A stretch of DNA of 64,000 nucleotides from Gloeotrichia echinulata CP02 (GTDB lineage: Bacteria; Cyanobacteriota; Cyanobacteriia; Cyanobacteriales; Nostocaceae). This document shows positions 33,503-42,735 of this stretch, piece after piece. The number at the start of each line of letters is the position of its first letter. Positions within the stretch are counted from its first letter, which is position 1. Location of the stretch: contig CP051187.1 of NCBI GenBank assembly GCA_038087035.1, positions 4,345,001 to 4,409,000 on the forward strand. Direction: 5' to 3'. The notes under the pieces were generated by a model. The model was not told where the DNA came from. It ran no database searches and saw only the letters and a list, made by a program, of their open reading frames with translations. The translations under genes were made by a program, and so were the position numbers.

Positions 33503-36487
33503 CTAGCCATCATGCCATGCATTGTAGAAATCAGGGTAGGGCATGTTTTGGGCACATTTCCAGATGACATTGTAGTTAGCATTAAATTGCAAATAATCCT
33601 TTAAAGCTTTTACCGCTAAAAACCGCTGCTCATTACTTTGTAAGATTTTCCCTAAGCTTACTGCTGCCTGCCAACGGGTGAAATTATCCAAATACGGTGA
33701 TTGCAGCAGTTGCACCAAAGTAGCGATCGCATTTTCATTGCCTGGGTCGATTTCCCCTAAGCTATATGCTGCGTCACTACGGGTGTCATCATCCACATCC
33801 TGTGATTGCAGCAGTTGCACCAAAGCAGTGATCGCATTTTCATTGCCTGTGCCGATTTCCCCTAAGCTTTTTGCTGCCTGCCTACGGGTGTCATCATCCA
33901 CATCCTGTGATTGGAGCAGTTGCACCAAAGCAGCGATCGCATTTTCATTGCCTGTGCCGATTTTCTCTAAGATTACTGCTGCCTGCCTACGGGTGAAATT
34001 ATCCACATCCTGTGATTGCAGCAGTTGCACCAAAGCAGCGATCGCATTTTTATTGCCTGGGTCGATTTTCCCTAAGCTTTCTGCTGCCAGCCTACGGGTG
34101 CGGTAATCCACATCCTGTGATTGCAGCAGTTGCTCCAAAGCAGTGATCGCATTTTCATTGCCTGGGTCGATTTTCCCTAAGCTTTCTGCTACCTGCCTAC
34201 GGGTGTAATCATCCACATCCTGTGATTGCAGCAGTTGCTCCAAAGCAGCGATCGCATTTTCATTGTCTGGGTCGATTTTCCCTAAGCTTTCTGCTACCTG
34301 CCTACGGGTGTAATCATCCACATCCTGTGATTGCAGCAGTTGCACCAAAGCAGCGATCGCAAATTCATTGCCTGGGTCGATTTTCCCTAAGCTATATGCT
34401 GCCAGCCAACGGGTGTAATCATCCACATCCTGTGATTGCAGCAGTTGCTCCAAAGCAGCGATCGCATTTTCATTGCCTGGGTCGATTTTCCCTAAGCCAT
34501 ATGCTGGCAGCCTACGGGTGTCATCATCCACATCCTGTGATTGCAGCAGTTGCACCAAGGTAGCGATCGCTTTTGTGCGTTCTGTTTGTTGTAGTGCTGT
34601 TTCAGCTTCATTTACAATAACACCAAGAAACTTCACCCACTTGTGTTGATTAGTGTTGAAATAACCAAAGCGCCATTTCACAATTTGCTCGACTATTTCA
34701 TCTGTTCGGGAACAATGTTTAAACTCGGCTATTCCCGCTGCTGCTAAAAAATAGGCGCGATAGTCATAAAAGCCTTTGTCTATATCTTCCCTATTCCATT
34801 CACCACACCCATCATTAAATTCCACCAACTCCCGAATAAACGCTTCTTTTTCCTCATTCCTCACATCTTCCCTTCCCAACCACAGCAAAATTACCTCTTT
34901 CCACTGCGGTGCAAAAATGCGATAAGTTCCTTGTTTTGGGTTATCGGGAATATGGTTAAGAAATTCGTGCCAATCTTTCACCGCTAACGCGGCAAAGTAT
35001 TCCTGAAAGTTGGGATGATAGAAAGCGTAAACTTCTTCATCGCTTTGTGCTAATCTGTCTACTAAATTCAACCAACCAACATCACAAGCTAATTTAAACA
35101 GTTCCTCACCTATTTCTTGACGCGCTAAACGCCGCCGTAAGCGAAACCTACTACTACTGTTAATGCCTGCGAAAGCTAATTTGCTTAAAGCGCTGTGTAA
35201 TTCATCTTTTAAATCATCAGAGTCACTCAAATCAGGAAATAATTCTGATTTCCAATCATAAAAATAACGGGTAAACCTTTGGTAAAGCGCTGCTTTAGTT
35301 TCTGGTAATTCTCCCTGACTATCCAAATCAAAAGTCTGACACAACAGCGCCAACCGCAGAGGATTTGTTACCAATTTACGAATATTGTCATGCCTATCTG
35401 CTTTTAATTTCGCCTGTAGTGTTTCCCCTTTTTGGCAATTCTTAGCACAGGTAAACCATTGCTGAATAAAGTCATAAATTTGTTCTGGTTGAAATTCTTG
35501 AGTTTTATAAGTATCAAATCCTGACAGTGTATTCTTAACTTGAGCATCCCACACATTTAACCGACAAGTTAACACCACCCGCGCCTGTCTCAAAGATTCT
35601 GTCAGTTGTTGATTAATTTTGGCTAATGCTTGCGTCGGTGAATTTTCCCCCATTTCATCGACGCCATCTAACAGTAGCCAAATTCGTAGTTTACCAAAAC
35701 ACTCAATTAATTGACGTTCAATTTCGGCTGGCGTAACAATAAAATCAGATTTAACGAATCTCAGTGCTTCCGGTAGCCATCGTTGAAGTAAATATTCTTC
35801 TATCGTTCTTCCCTGCAAGTTAGCAAGAGAAATATAGATAAATAAGTTTTGTGTTTGGTCTTTAATATAAGTAGCAATTGTGCTTAATAAAGTAGTCTTA
35901 CCTGCTCCCGGTTCGCCGATGATGGCTATATGTTTATTGTTTCCCGTTGGTTGTTGTCCAATTACTTGATTGAGAAAGGCGTCATGTTCATAAGTTTTAA
36001 CAATAACTTCTTCGGTTAACTCATAAACCTTTTCCCGTTCTCGTTGTTCATCTTGCTGGCGGCGTTGTTGCTGTTTGCGTTCCACCAACCCCAAGGGAAC
36101 ATAAACGTTAAGTTCAAAACCTCGTTCTGTAGCTTGGCGTCTCAGTCTTGCTGCTGCTTGCTGACTTTCTAGCATAGCGTTGCAAATTTGGCGCCAGTTA
36201 ATCTCTGTTGTCTCTACCTCACTAACGTTAGCTGATGAATTCCACGCATCAAAGCCAACAATATCCTCTGGTTGCAAGTCGAGAACAGCAGCAATTAACT
36301 CAATAGCTTCTGTCCCAATTTTGTATCCCCATTGTGGGTTAAAAAGTCGCTTAACCTGATCAAGAGTTACATTTGCTTCTTTTCTGATGTTTTCATAGGT
36401 GTAACGTTTCTCACGCTTTTTCGCCTGGAGTTTTTTCAAACCTTCGTTACTACCAAGAAAACCTTTAGGTCTGCGCGTTGGGTTCAT
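33503..36487 (-). CDS. HTH-NACHT-HEAT repeat STAND ATPase (bacterial NLR)
   Basis: 994 residues. N-terminal HTH-like segment (about 28-78, NIRKEANVTLDQVKRLFN). NACHT ATPase with Walker A IGEPGAGKTTLL (190-201) and Walker B IWLLLDGVDEM (about 267-277), then TNPLRLALLCQTF typical of NACHT. From about 655 on, ten HEAT-type repeats of 35 residues (IAALVQLLQSQDVDDDTRRQ, AAESLGKIDPGNEN). The repeats are close to identical in DNA (105 bp, each with GCGATCGC), so they expanded recently. Some bacterial NACHT proteins act in phage defence; here this is inference. No effector domain is evident other than the HTH. Confidence 0.88.
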   Translation of the reverse strand: MNPTRRPKGFLGSNEGLKKLQAKKREKRYTYENIRKEANVTLDQVKRLFNPQWGYKIGTEAIELIAAVLDLQPEDIVGFDAWNSSANVSEVETTEINWRQICNAMLESQQAAARLRRQATERGFELNVYVPLGLVERKQQQRRQQDEQREREKVYELTEEVIVKTYEHDAFLNQVIGQQPTGNNKHIAIIGEPGAGKTTLLSTIATYIKDQTQNLFIYISLANLQGRTIEEYLLQRWLPEALRFVKSDFIVTPAEIERQLIECFGKLRIWLLLDGVDEMGENSPTQALAKINQQLTESLRQARVVLTCRLNVWDAQVKNTLSGFDTYKTQEFQPEQIYDFIQQWFTCAKNCQKGETLQAKLKADRHDNIRKLVTNPLRLALLCQTFDLDSQGELPETKAALYQRFTRYFYDWKSELFPDLSDSDDLKDELHSALSKLAFAGINSSSRFRLRRRLARQEIGEELFKLACDVGWLNLVDRLAQSDEEVYAFYHPNFQEYFAALAVKDWHEFLNHIPDNPKQGTYRIFAPQWKEVILLWLGREDVRNEEKEAFIRELVEFNDGCGEWNREDIDKGFYDYRAYFLAAAGIAEFKHCSRTDEIVEQIVKWRFGYFNTNQHKWVKFLGVIVNEAETALQQTERTKAIATLVQLLQSQDVDDDTRRLPAYGLGKIDPGNENAIAALEQLLQSQDVDDYTRWLAAYSLGKIDPGNEFAIAALVQLLQSQDVDDYTRRQVAESLGKIDPDNENAIAALEQLLQSQDVDDYTRRQVAESLGKIDPGNENAITALEQLLQSQDVDYRTRRLAAESLGKIDPGNKNAIAALVQLLQSQDVDNFTRRQAAVILEKIGTGNENAIAALVQLLQSQDVDDDTRRQAAKSLGEIGTGNENAITALVQLLQSQDVDDDTRSDAAYSLGEIDPGNENAIATLVQLLQSPYLDNFTRWQAAVSLGKILQSNEQRFLAVKALKDYLQFNANYNVIWKCAQNMPYPDFYNAWHDG

Positions 36488-36569
36488 CAGTAGAGTTGTT
36501 TGGCGTAGTCATATTCTAAACCGGGCGAATGGAATTCGCGGCTACACAGACCAAACCCGCCTGCGCGGG

Positions 36570-36887
36570 TTATACCATTTTCATTATGAAACAAATACGT
36601 TGGTAGGGGCACGGCAATGCCCATAGGTGTCAACTTAAGCTACAGATGGCTTATTGCAAGGTTAACCTACCCACCTTGGAATGAATTCCAAGGCTAATAG
36701 CTAAAGTCTACTGAAGTAGACTCAAGATTTGGCGGGGGGTATTTAGTCATCTTCAGATGACTTTTGCTATTAGACTCCGAATTCATTCGGAGTCGGGACA
36801 AGGTTTCGCGTTAAGTTGACACCACTGGGCAATGCCGTGCCCCTACGCCACATATATATGTATCACGGTTTTGGTGAAATGGTATTA
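36570..36887. mobile_element. MITE family C, copy 2, interrupted by MITE E
   Basis: TATACCATTTTCATTATG at the left, TTTTGGTGAAATGGTATTA at the right, as in copy 1 (25436-25603). Its central palindrome has been split by a 206-bp element. Confidence 0.75.
36622..36827. mobile_element. MITE family E, 206 bp, 9-bp target duplication
   Basis: Ends CATAGGTGTCAACTTAAG and complement of CAGTGGTGTCAACTTAAC. GGCAATGCC is duplicated directly at 36613-36621 and 36828-36836. The interior has four perfect palindromes: CCTTGGAATGAATTCCAAGG, AGTCTACTGAAGTAGACT, GTCATCTTCAGATGAC, and GACTCCGAATTCATTCGGAG extended by two bases. Confidence 0.88.
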
Positions 36888-36974
36888 CATCAAGTCAGCA
36901 AAGGCGGACTTTGTTTTTATAGCCGCGATTTCTCATCCCCAGGGCTGATATTTATAATTTAGCCATTCATGGAG

Positions 36975-37259
36975 CAATACAGTTCAGTTACAGCAGTTTT
37001 CAGGTATTTAGACCACACCTCGATATCTGTATTTCTTTCTTCCTTTGCGCCTTCTCTTCGAGACGCTCCGCGAATGCGCCTTCCCTACGGGACGCTGCGC
37101 GAATGCGTGAGATATAAAAATGTGGTTCATTTACCTGAAAATCGCTGTAAGGAAAATTGTCGTAGGGGCACGGCACGAATAAAATTGTCATTAGAAGAAA
37201 AAATTTTGGATGCCGTGCCCCTACAGTGTATATCATTCGAGCCTAACTGAACTGTATTG
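36975..37259. mobile_element. MITE family B, copy 2, interrupted by MITE A
   Basis: Ends CAATACAGTTCAGT and TAACTGAACTGTATTG. TCATGGAG flanks it on both sides (36967-36974 and from 37262). A MITE A lies after base 36990; without it the sequence is contiguous with copies 1 and 3. Confidence 0.85.
36991..37147. mobile_element. MITE family A, copy 2, nested in MITE B
   Basis: CAGCAGTTTTCAGGTATTTA left, complement of CAGCGATTTTCAGGTAAATG right, TA at 36989-36990 and 37148-37149. The host sequence reads CAGT-TA-AGG when it is removed, identical to MITE B copies 1 and 3, so the TA was duplicated. Confidence 0.92.
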
Positions 37260-37378
37260 AGTCATGGAGGAAATTTTAGGGTGCAGATGGGTACTCGCAT
37301 CAATTCGCATTGACTGGCTTCTAGTGGGTTATGGGTTGCTGCGGATATTTGTTAAGTAATCAGTTAGGAGTTTTAACA

Positions 37379-37633
37379 ATGTCCACACGTCCATCTCAAC
37401 AATTTGCTACTCTAGCCGTCAAAAAAATACTTTCAACAAAAAACCCGCGCAAAAAAATCATCACTTTCTTGCTAGTTGTGCAAATCTCCCTCCTGGGTAT
37501 GCAAGCCAAAGACCGCATCCAGCAAGGCGACGCAGCAATTGAAGTGATGATTTGGCTACTTAACCAATGCTTCCCCGTTCTGGAACGCGCCAAGCAGCTA
37601 GAGGATGAGGAGAAAAAGGGCGATCGCAAGTAG
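37379..37633 (+). CDS. Small hypothetical protein
   Basis: 84 residues, basic N-terminus (MSTRPSQQFATLAVKKILST), a hydrophobic stretch (KIITFLLVVQISLLGMQA) and a charged C-terminus. AGGAG lies 9 bp before the ATG at 37379. I do not recognise the family. One membrane helix is possible. It stands alone among repeats. Confidence 0.5.
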   Translation: MSTRPSQQFATLAVKKILSTKNPRKKIITFLLVVQISLLGMQAKDRIQQGDAAIEVMIWLLNQCFPVLERAKQLEDEEKKGDRK

Positions 37634-38214
37634 CTCAGATCTTGCACCTTTACGCATAAACCATGAATCCACCAAAAATATGTGATGCATCTTACATTAA
37701 AAAAAATATAGTTTCAAGTCCTCTTATAGAGGACTTAAGCTATGAGACAGGGACTTGTAGTCCCTGGCGGACTGTGAGTCCAGCAAAAATTTATCAATAC
37801 TTAGTGATTAAAGTCGTAGTAGGGGCACGGCATCCAAAATATTTTCAAATAGCAGACAATTTTATTCGTGCCGTGCCCCTACACTGTATACTGCCATCCC
37901 CCCTCCCATCATCGCTTGACCATAGACAGATACCAACTGATGGTCAGACATGGCATCATGTATCACAAATCACAAATCCGGGGAAGATATCACACCCCTT
38001 ACTCTTGTTTAAAAGAAGTTACAGGTTTAATAGCTTTAGACTTCTCTGATACATGTATCCTGTATTTAATCACTCATAATTGAGTTATTAGACAGTGGTC
38101 TTCAATGAAGTTAAATGACTAATTTGAAGAAAACTGGCAACTTGATACACACTGATGGATTTTGATTTGCTTGAATAGCTATATTGATAGGACAAAAATT
38201 CACAACAGGTGATT
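37634..38214. other. Gap of 580 bp with repeat debris
   Basis: A partial, inverted MITE B interior lies at about 37817-37887 (GTAGGGGCACGGCATCCAAA and on). Around 37705-37780, GTCCTC/GAGGAC and GGACTTGTAGTCC palindromes occur. No gene seen. Confidence 0.5.
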
Positions 38215-38460
38215 ATGGCTAGTAAGGTAATTGACGTTAGAGAATATACTGTCAGAGCGCACAAAAGAGAGATTCACACTCGTGTTTTCAACTTTGTCTG
38301 CAAGCAGTGCAATGAGACGACAAAACGCGAGACTTTCGGTCCTAGACCATTATATTGCGAGCAATGCCGCCCTCCGCAAGCACCTAAGAGATTGCAGGAG
38401 CAAAGCAAAAAGGCTAAACCTAGACCAATGACTTACAAAAGTATCAGTGATTTGGATTGA
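38215..38460 (+). CDS. Small zinc-ribbon protein
   Basis: 81 residues. Two CXXC knuckles, CKQC and CEQC, 18 residues apart (about 29-53), suggest a structural zinc ribbon; the C-terminus is Lys/Arg/Pro-rich. The ATG at 38215 is preceded by ACAGGTGATT. The next gene starts 10 bp after its stop, so the two probably form an operon. Nucleic-acid binding is plausible, not shown. Confidence 0.65.
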   Translation: MASKVIDVREYTVRAHKREIHTRVFNFVCKQCNETTKRETFGPRPLYCEQCRPPQAPKRLQEQSKKAKPRPMTYKSISDLD

Positions 38461-38470
38461 TTAAGAAATT

Positions 38471-39511
38471 ATGACAAAGGGACGTATAGAACCACCCCCT
38501 GACGCTTTCGTCAGGCCACTCGTCGAGTTACGAGACTACTATGCTCAGATTGTCGAAGAGTACCAACGCCTCTACACCCAGGCGCGATCGCAGCTGAATC
38601 ATGTGGAAGCATTGTTATCTACTTGGTCAACATCAGATGCTAACAACCAACTAATAGCACATGATGTAACTCATGAAATCCGCACTCTACCTGAAGAGAG
38701 GCTTTTGTCTCTACCACCCCAGGAAGAAAAGCGTTTATCTGTTTCACATGATCAGATCGCTAATATCGATTTAGTGGAGTCTGTTGAATCTGAATTTGAA
38801 GACTCTGATAACTTAGAGCCAGATAATTCCCCAACTGCTGCTACACAAACAAAGGAGTATCAAGCTTTCACTACCTTCGACGAGAGTAACTATAACTCTA
38901 TCAAAGGGGCTGATATTCCCATGCTGGCTGAGTTTCACCCGCTTAGTCGGATGGAAGCGATCAAACAGCTATTGCAAGAACATGTTGGTACTGTGTGCCA
39001 TATAGATTTCATTGTGCGATCGCTTTATGGAGATTTACAACCCTATATCTTTAAGGTAGTTAAAGGTAGAGTCCAATCTTCTCTGACACAGGGTAGAGAA
39101 AGAAATGTTTGGTTTGCTATTCCTGACGAGCCTGGTTGTTATACTCTTGATTTAGCTTTGCTCAGGGCGAATGCTAACGGCTCTCCCAGGATTATCAGAC
39201 CTAAAAAGAAAAAGCCTCTGATAATGCCTAAAACCAGGGTAGTACCAATGCTGAGAGAATTTGATGGTCAATTTTTAATTGATGCAATCACCTCTCTGTT
39301 AGAGGAAAATTCGGGGAAAGCTTTCACGGTCGCCGAAATCATCAGCGGACTTTATGGAGAACTCGATGCACAGGAGGTTCGAGAGGTCAAAAGTAAGGTG
39401 TTGAATGAGTTATCGAGAGGATATCGCACAGGAAGATTTTCTAGGGTTCCAGACAAAATTGGTGTTTATACCTGGGACTCAAATTTAATTGGTCAGAAAA
39501 TCTCTGGGTGA
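38471..39511 (+). CDS. Protein with two winged-helix-like repeats
   Basis: 346 residues. N-terminal coiled-coil-like stretch (VELRDYYAQIVEEYQRLYTQ, about 18-50), an acidic low-complexity linker (about 80-145), then two copies of one domain: MEAIKQLLQEHVG-TVCHIDFIVRSLYG (about 160-230) and LIDAITSLLEENSGKAFTVA (about 265-335). Each ends in PDE-G-YTLD or PDK-GVYTWD. They resemble HARE-HTH or similar winged helices. In an operon with the zinc ribbon gene. Function not known. Confidence 0.65.
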   Translation: MTKGRIEPPPDAFVRPLVELRDYYAQIVEEYQRLYTQARSQLNHVEALLSTWSTSDANNQLIAHDVTHEIRTLPEERLLSLPPQEEKRLSVSHDQIANIDLVESVESEFEDSDNLEPDNSPTAATQTKEYQAFTTFDESNYNSIKGADIPMLAEFHPLSRMEAIKQLLQEHVGTVCHIDFIVRSLYGDLQPYIFKVVKGRVQSSLTQGRERNVWFAIPDEPGCYTLDLALLRANANGSPRIIRPKKKKPLIMPKTRVVPMLREFDGQFLIDAITSLLEENSGKAFTVAEIISGLYGELDAQEVREVKSKVLNELSRGYRTGRFSRVPDKIGVYTWDSNLIGQKISG

Positions 39512-39525
39512 ATATTTTGTGGGGC

Positions 39526-39765
39526 GTCATTTGTCATTGGTCATTTGTCATTGGTCATTTGTCATTGGTCATTTGTCATTGGTCATTTGTCATTGGTTAT
39601 TTGTCATTGGTTATTTGTCATTGGTTATTTGTCATTTGTCGCCCCATATCCCAATCCCCAATCCCTGGTCACTGAGCGGAGCCGTACCACTACGTGGAAG
39701 CAAGCTACGCGTAGCGTCCGCACCAGAAGTGCAATCCCCAATCCCTAGTCCCCATCTCGACTCAG
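39526..39765. repeat. GTCATTT/GTCATTG heptads and CCCCAATCCC tail
   Basis: About 15 heptads at 39528-39640, then CCCAATCCC units around an inserted REP-like stretch (39668-39733, CTACGCGTAGCG). It lies at the convergent end of glpK. Confidence 0.85.
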
Positions 39766-41282
39766 CACTCTACCCACGCCAAAGTACGTTTAACCGCGTG
39801 TTGCCAATTAACAAACTGTTTCAATGCATTATCTCTCCTGTCACTAGGCTCAAACACGCGCTCAATCTGCCGTTGGCGCACTAGTGCTGCATAGCTATCC
39901 CAAAAACCCACAGATAGACCTGCTGCAAATGCTGCACCTTGCACGGTAGTATCACGCATCATCGGGCGTTCAATGGGAATACCTAAGACATCTGCTTGGA
40001 ATTGCATGAGAAAATTATTCTCGCAAGCGCCACCATCTACTGTTAATCGCCCCACCGGCGTGCTGCTAGATGCATTAATCGCCTGTACTACTTCCAGAAC
40101 CTGATAGGCGATCGCTTCGAGGACGGCGCGGACTAAATGCTGGGGTTTGACGTTAGCTGTTAAGCCAAAAAAGGCTCCCCTGGCGCTCATATCCCAGTAT
40201 GGTGTACCCAACCCACTAAAGGCGGGGACAAAATATACTCCGCCATTATCTGTAACTTGATTCGCCATTGCTTCTGTTTCGCCAGCAGTTTTAATCAGTT
40301 TAAGTCCATCCCTTAGCCATTGGATACAAGCTCCACTGGTAAACATACTGCCTTCTAAAGCATAGCCGACTTCCATTGTCCCGCTGTGGTTTTGCGTCCA
40401 GGCGACGGTGGAAATGAGTTGATGTTGGGAACGGACAATTTCAGCACCAGTATGAGCGACTAAAAAGCTACCAGTGCCGTAGGTGCATTTCATCAAACCA
40501 GGGCGATCGCAGCCGTGACCAAACAACGCCGCTTGCTGGTCGCCCAAAATCGCGGTAATGGGAATGGTCGCCCCCAATAAAGCCGCGTCGGTGACGCCAA
40601 ATAATCCCAAACTGGGCTGAATTTGCGGCAAAATTTCCGCCGGAATCTGGAACAGATCCAATAGGGTTTCATCCCATTCCCCCGTTTTGAGATTCATTAA
40701 CATGGTGCGGCTGGCGTTGCTGTGGTCTGTAGCATGGATTTTGCGTCCTGTCAAGTTCCACAGCACCCAAGTATCAATTGTCCCAGCTAACAAGTTGGTG
40801 CGGTCAACATCAGGAAACTGATCTAATAGCCAGCTCAGTTTAGTAGCCGAAAAATAGGCATCAATCACCAATCCAGTGCGATCGTAAATCTCCGCAGCAT
40901 AGCCTTGCTGTTGTAAATGCAGGCACAGGGGAGCAGTACGGCGGTCTTGCCAGACAATTGCCCGTTGGAGGGGTTTACCAGTGATTTTATCCCAAATTAG
41001 GCAAGTTTCGCGCTGCACAGTCAGCCCAATTGCCACAATTTCCCCAGGGAGAATTTGGGAATTAGCGATCGCCGTTTGCATCAAAGAGCAAGTATCTTGC
41101 CAAATTTCTACAGGATCATGTTCTAACCATCCTGGATGGGGATAATACTGAGTTAGTTCTTTGTAAGCGTGCCCCACAATCTGACCCTCTGCATTTAACA
41201 CAAAGGCACGATTACCCGTTGTGCCCAAGTCCAAAGCCAGAATATAGCCCGATGATCCAATTGTACTGCCAAGTGTCTGCAT
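39762..41282 (-). CDS. glpK: Glycerol kinase
   Basis: 506 residues. Phosphorylates glycerol to glycerol 3-phosphate. ALDLGTTGNRAFVLN, GWLEHDPVEIWQ, IVWQDRRTA, DHSNASRTMLMN, YGTGSF and TVDGGACENNFLMQ are all present. Note the Asn in GTTGNR, where many GlpK have Ser. Start ATG 41280-41282. No glpF or glpD nearby. Confidence 0.95.
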   Translation of the reverse strand: MQTLGSTIGSSGYILALDLGTTGNRAFVLNAEGQIVGHAYKELTQYYPHPGWLEHDPVEIWQDTCSLMQTAIANSQILPGEIVAIGLTVQRETCLIWDKITGKPLQRAIVWQDRRTAPLCLHLQQQGYAAEIYDRTGLVIDAYFSATKLSWLLDQFPDVDRTNLLAGTIDTWVLWNLTGRKIHATDHSNASRTMLMNLKTGEWDETLLDLFQIPAEILPQIQPSLGLFGVTDAALLGATIPITAILGDQQAALFGHGCDRPGLMKCTYGTGSFLVAHTGAEIVRSQHQLISTVAWTQNHSGTMEVGYALEGSMFTSGACIQWLRDGLKLIKTAGETEAMANQVTDNGGVYFVPAFSGLGTPYWDMSARGAFFGLTANVKPQHLVRAVLEAIAYQVLEVVQAINASSSTPVGRLTVDGGACENNFLMQFQADVLGIPIERPMMRDTTVQGAAFAAGLSVGFWDSYAALVRQRQIERVFEPSDRRDNALKQFVNWQHAVKRTLAWVEC

Positions 41283-41334
41283 AGCCGCTTTGAATACTGC
41301 GATCGCGATTTTACCAATTTAAGATAAAATCAGG

Positions 41335-41445
41335 ATATAGCACTTCCTATTCAGATGAGGTACAAAATTGTATCACGCGATGTAGGGGCACGGCACTGCC
41401 GTGCCCTTACCGATGTACTCACTAGGGCGAGAAACGCTATATATA
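41335..41445. repeat. Dispersed repeat J, copy 2
   Basis: ATAGCACTTCCTATTCAG at one end and the complement of ATATAGCGTTTCTCG at the other; GGTACAAAATTGTATC and palindrome GGCACGGCACTGCCGTGCC inside. Matches 8786-8892 in reverse. Confidence 0.65.
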
Positions 41446-41568
41446 TAAGACTCATATTTGATTTTTGAAATCCACGTAGGGCTAAGACAACCTAATCCAG
41501 CTTGTGGTGGGCATTGCCCACCCTACTACTAACTACTACTTAAGGTCAACAATCAACAATCAACCAAT

Positions 41569-42735
41569 TTATATATTTTTCAAAATCATATGTTTTTTAG
41601 CATCAAAACTAATAAAACCTTCTTGTTGTAATTTACCTATCAAGCGTGTAATCGTAACTCTAGTAGTACAGCAAGCGCTAGCAATATCTTCATGAGTGAA
41701 GCGAACACTGAGACGAGTTCCTTCAAGCATAGGTTCACCAACTTCCTGCTTCAAAAGCTCCAAGAAATGCTGTAACCGGTCTTGTACCCTGCGTCTACCA
41801 GCAATGACTAATAAAGATTCTGTCTGCTGTAACCGCTGATTGAATTTTGGTAAAAGAATATGGCTCAGTATTGGAGAATTTGCTATTTCTGCTAAGTAAA
41901 TTGACACTAATTCAACATCCGATATAGCTATAGCTTGGTAAATCTGTAAAGAGGTCATACTAGAGCTAAAAATCATACCTTTTGTTGCTAATCCAATCAG
42001 CACTTCTTCACCCATTTCACAAAATGTACTCAACTTAACTAAACCCTGACGAACATAGCAAATCACCAACGGATTGAGAACTATAATTTCTCCTTTAGAA
42101 TATTTTTGTATAGGGCGATCCTGGCTAATATCAGTGTCGTTTTTTACTAAGACAGATTCCGCTCGTTGATACTCTGTAATGTCACGCATTAGCCAACGTA
42201 TAGAAATAGTTTTTCCCTGTTGATTCCGCACAACTTTTACTGTCAAAGCTGCGTCAAAGATATCGCCATGACGTTCCTGTAAGCGTATAACTAACTCTCT
42301 AACCTTGTCTGATTGAGAAAGATCGATGAGTTCGCTACAAAAACGCTGACGTTCTTCTAAAGGGACGAAGTTAATCATGGATTTACCTAACAGAAAGTGC
42401 TTTGAAACTTTGAGCAACTGAGTCGCAGTCAGGTTAGCTTCTTCGATGATACCTTCGGAATTAGTTACTAAATAGCCATCGGGAGCAAACTCGAATAAAT
42501 CATAATAACGCTGGCGTTGTGCTTCTAACCAATTTCGGGTTTGTATTAATTCTTCGTTTTCTTGATACAATTCCTCTGCTGCTAACTGTACCATCCTTGA
42601 GGTGGTATAGAGTTCCTTAAAAGCTTGCGGTAGCAGATCCGGTGGAATCCAAGGTAAGACACTAGCAGTTTGATACAAATCTGCTAATCGTGTATGCAAT
42701 GTTTCTGCGCGTTGGATAAATTGTTCTATGTTCAC
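41569..42735 (-). CDS. PAS domain fused to a Crp/Fnr-type regulator
   Basis: 388 residues. N-terminal helical part (1-75), PAS domain (about 76-190, YYDLFEFAPDGYLVTNSEG to RWLMRDITEYQRAE), then a cNMP-like beta barrel (about 210-300, with KGEIIVLNPLVICYVRQG) and a winged helix with the Crp recognition segment HEDIASACCTTRVTITRLI (about 348-366). It senses a signal through PAS and/or the barrel and binds DNA. Paralogues with the PAS-Crp order occur in filamentous cyanobacteria. Target unknown. Confidence 0.85.
   Translation of the reverse strand: MNIEQFIQRAETLHTRLADLYQTASVLPWIPPDLLPQAFKELYTTSRMVQLAAEELYQENEELIQTRNWLEAQRQRYYDLFEFAPDGYLVTNSEGIIEEANLTATQLLKVSKHFLLGKSMINFVPLEERQRFCSELIDLSQSDKVRELVIRLQERHGDIFDAALTVKVVRNQQGKTISIRWLMRDITEYQRAESVLVKNDTDISQDRPIQKYSKGEIIVLNPLVICYVRQGLVKLSTFCEMGEEVLIGLATKGMIFSSSMTSLQIYQAIAISDVELVSIYLAEIANSPILSHILLPKFNQRLQQTESLLVIAGRRRVQDRLQHFLELLKQEVGEPMLEGTRLSVRFTHEDIASACCTTRVTITRLIGKLQQEGFISFDAKKHMILKNI

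Noticed and set aside
36969..37250. Frames on both strands near 37.1 kb, and the similar minus-strand frame at 9348-9596
   Set aside because: They lie inside MITE A and B copies; the shared peptide (NEPHFYISR) is a translated repeat.
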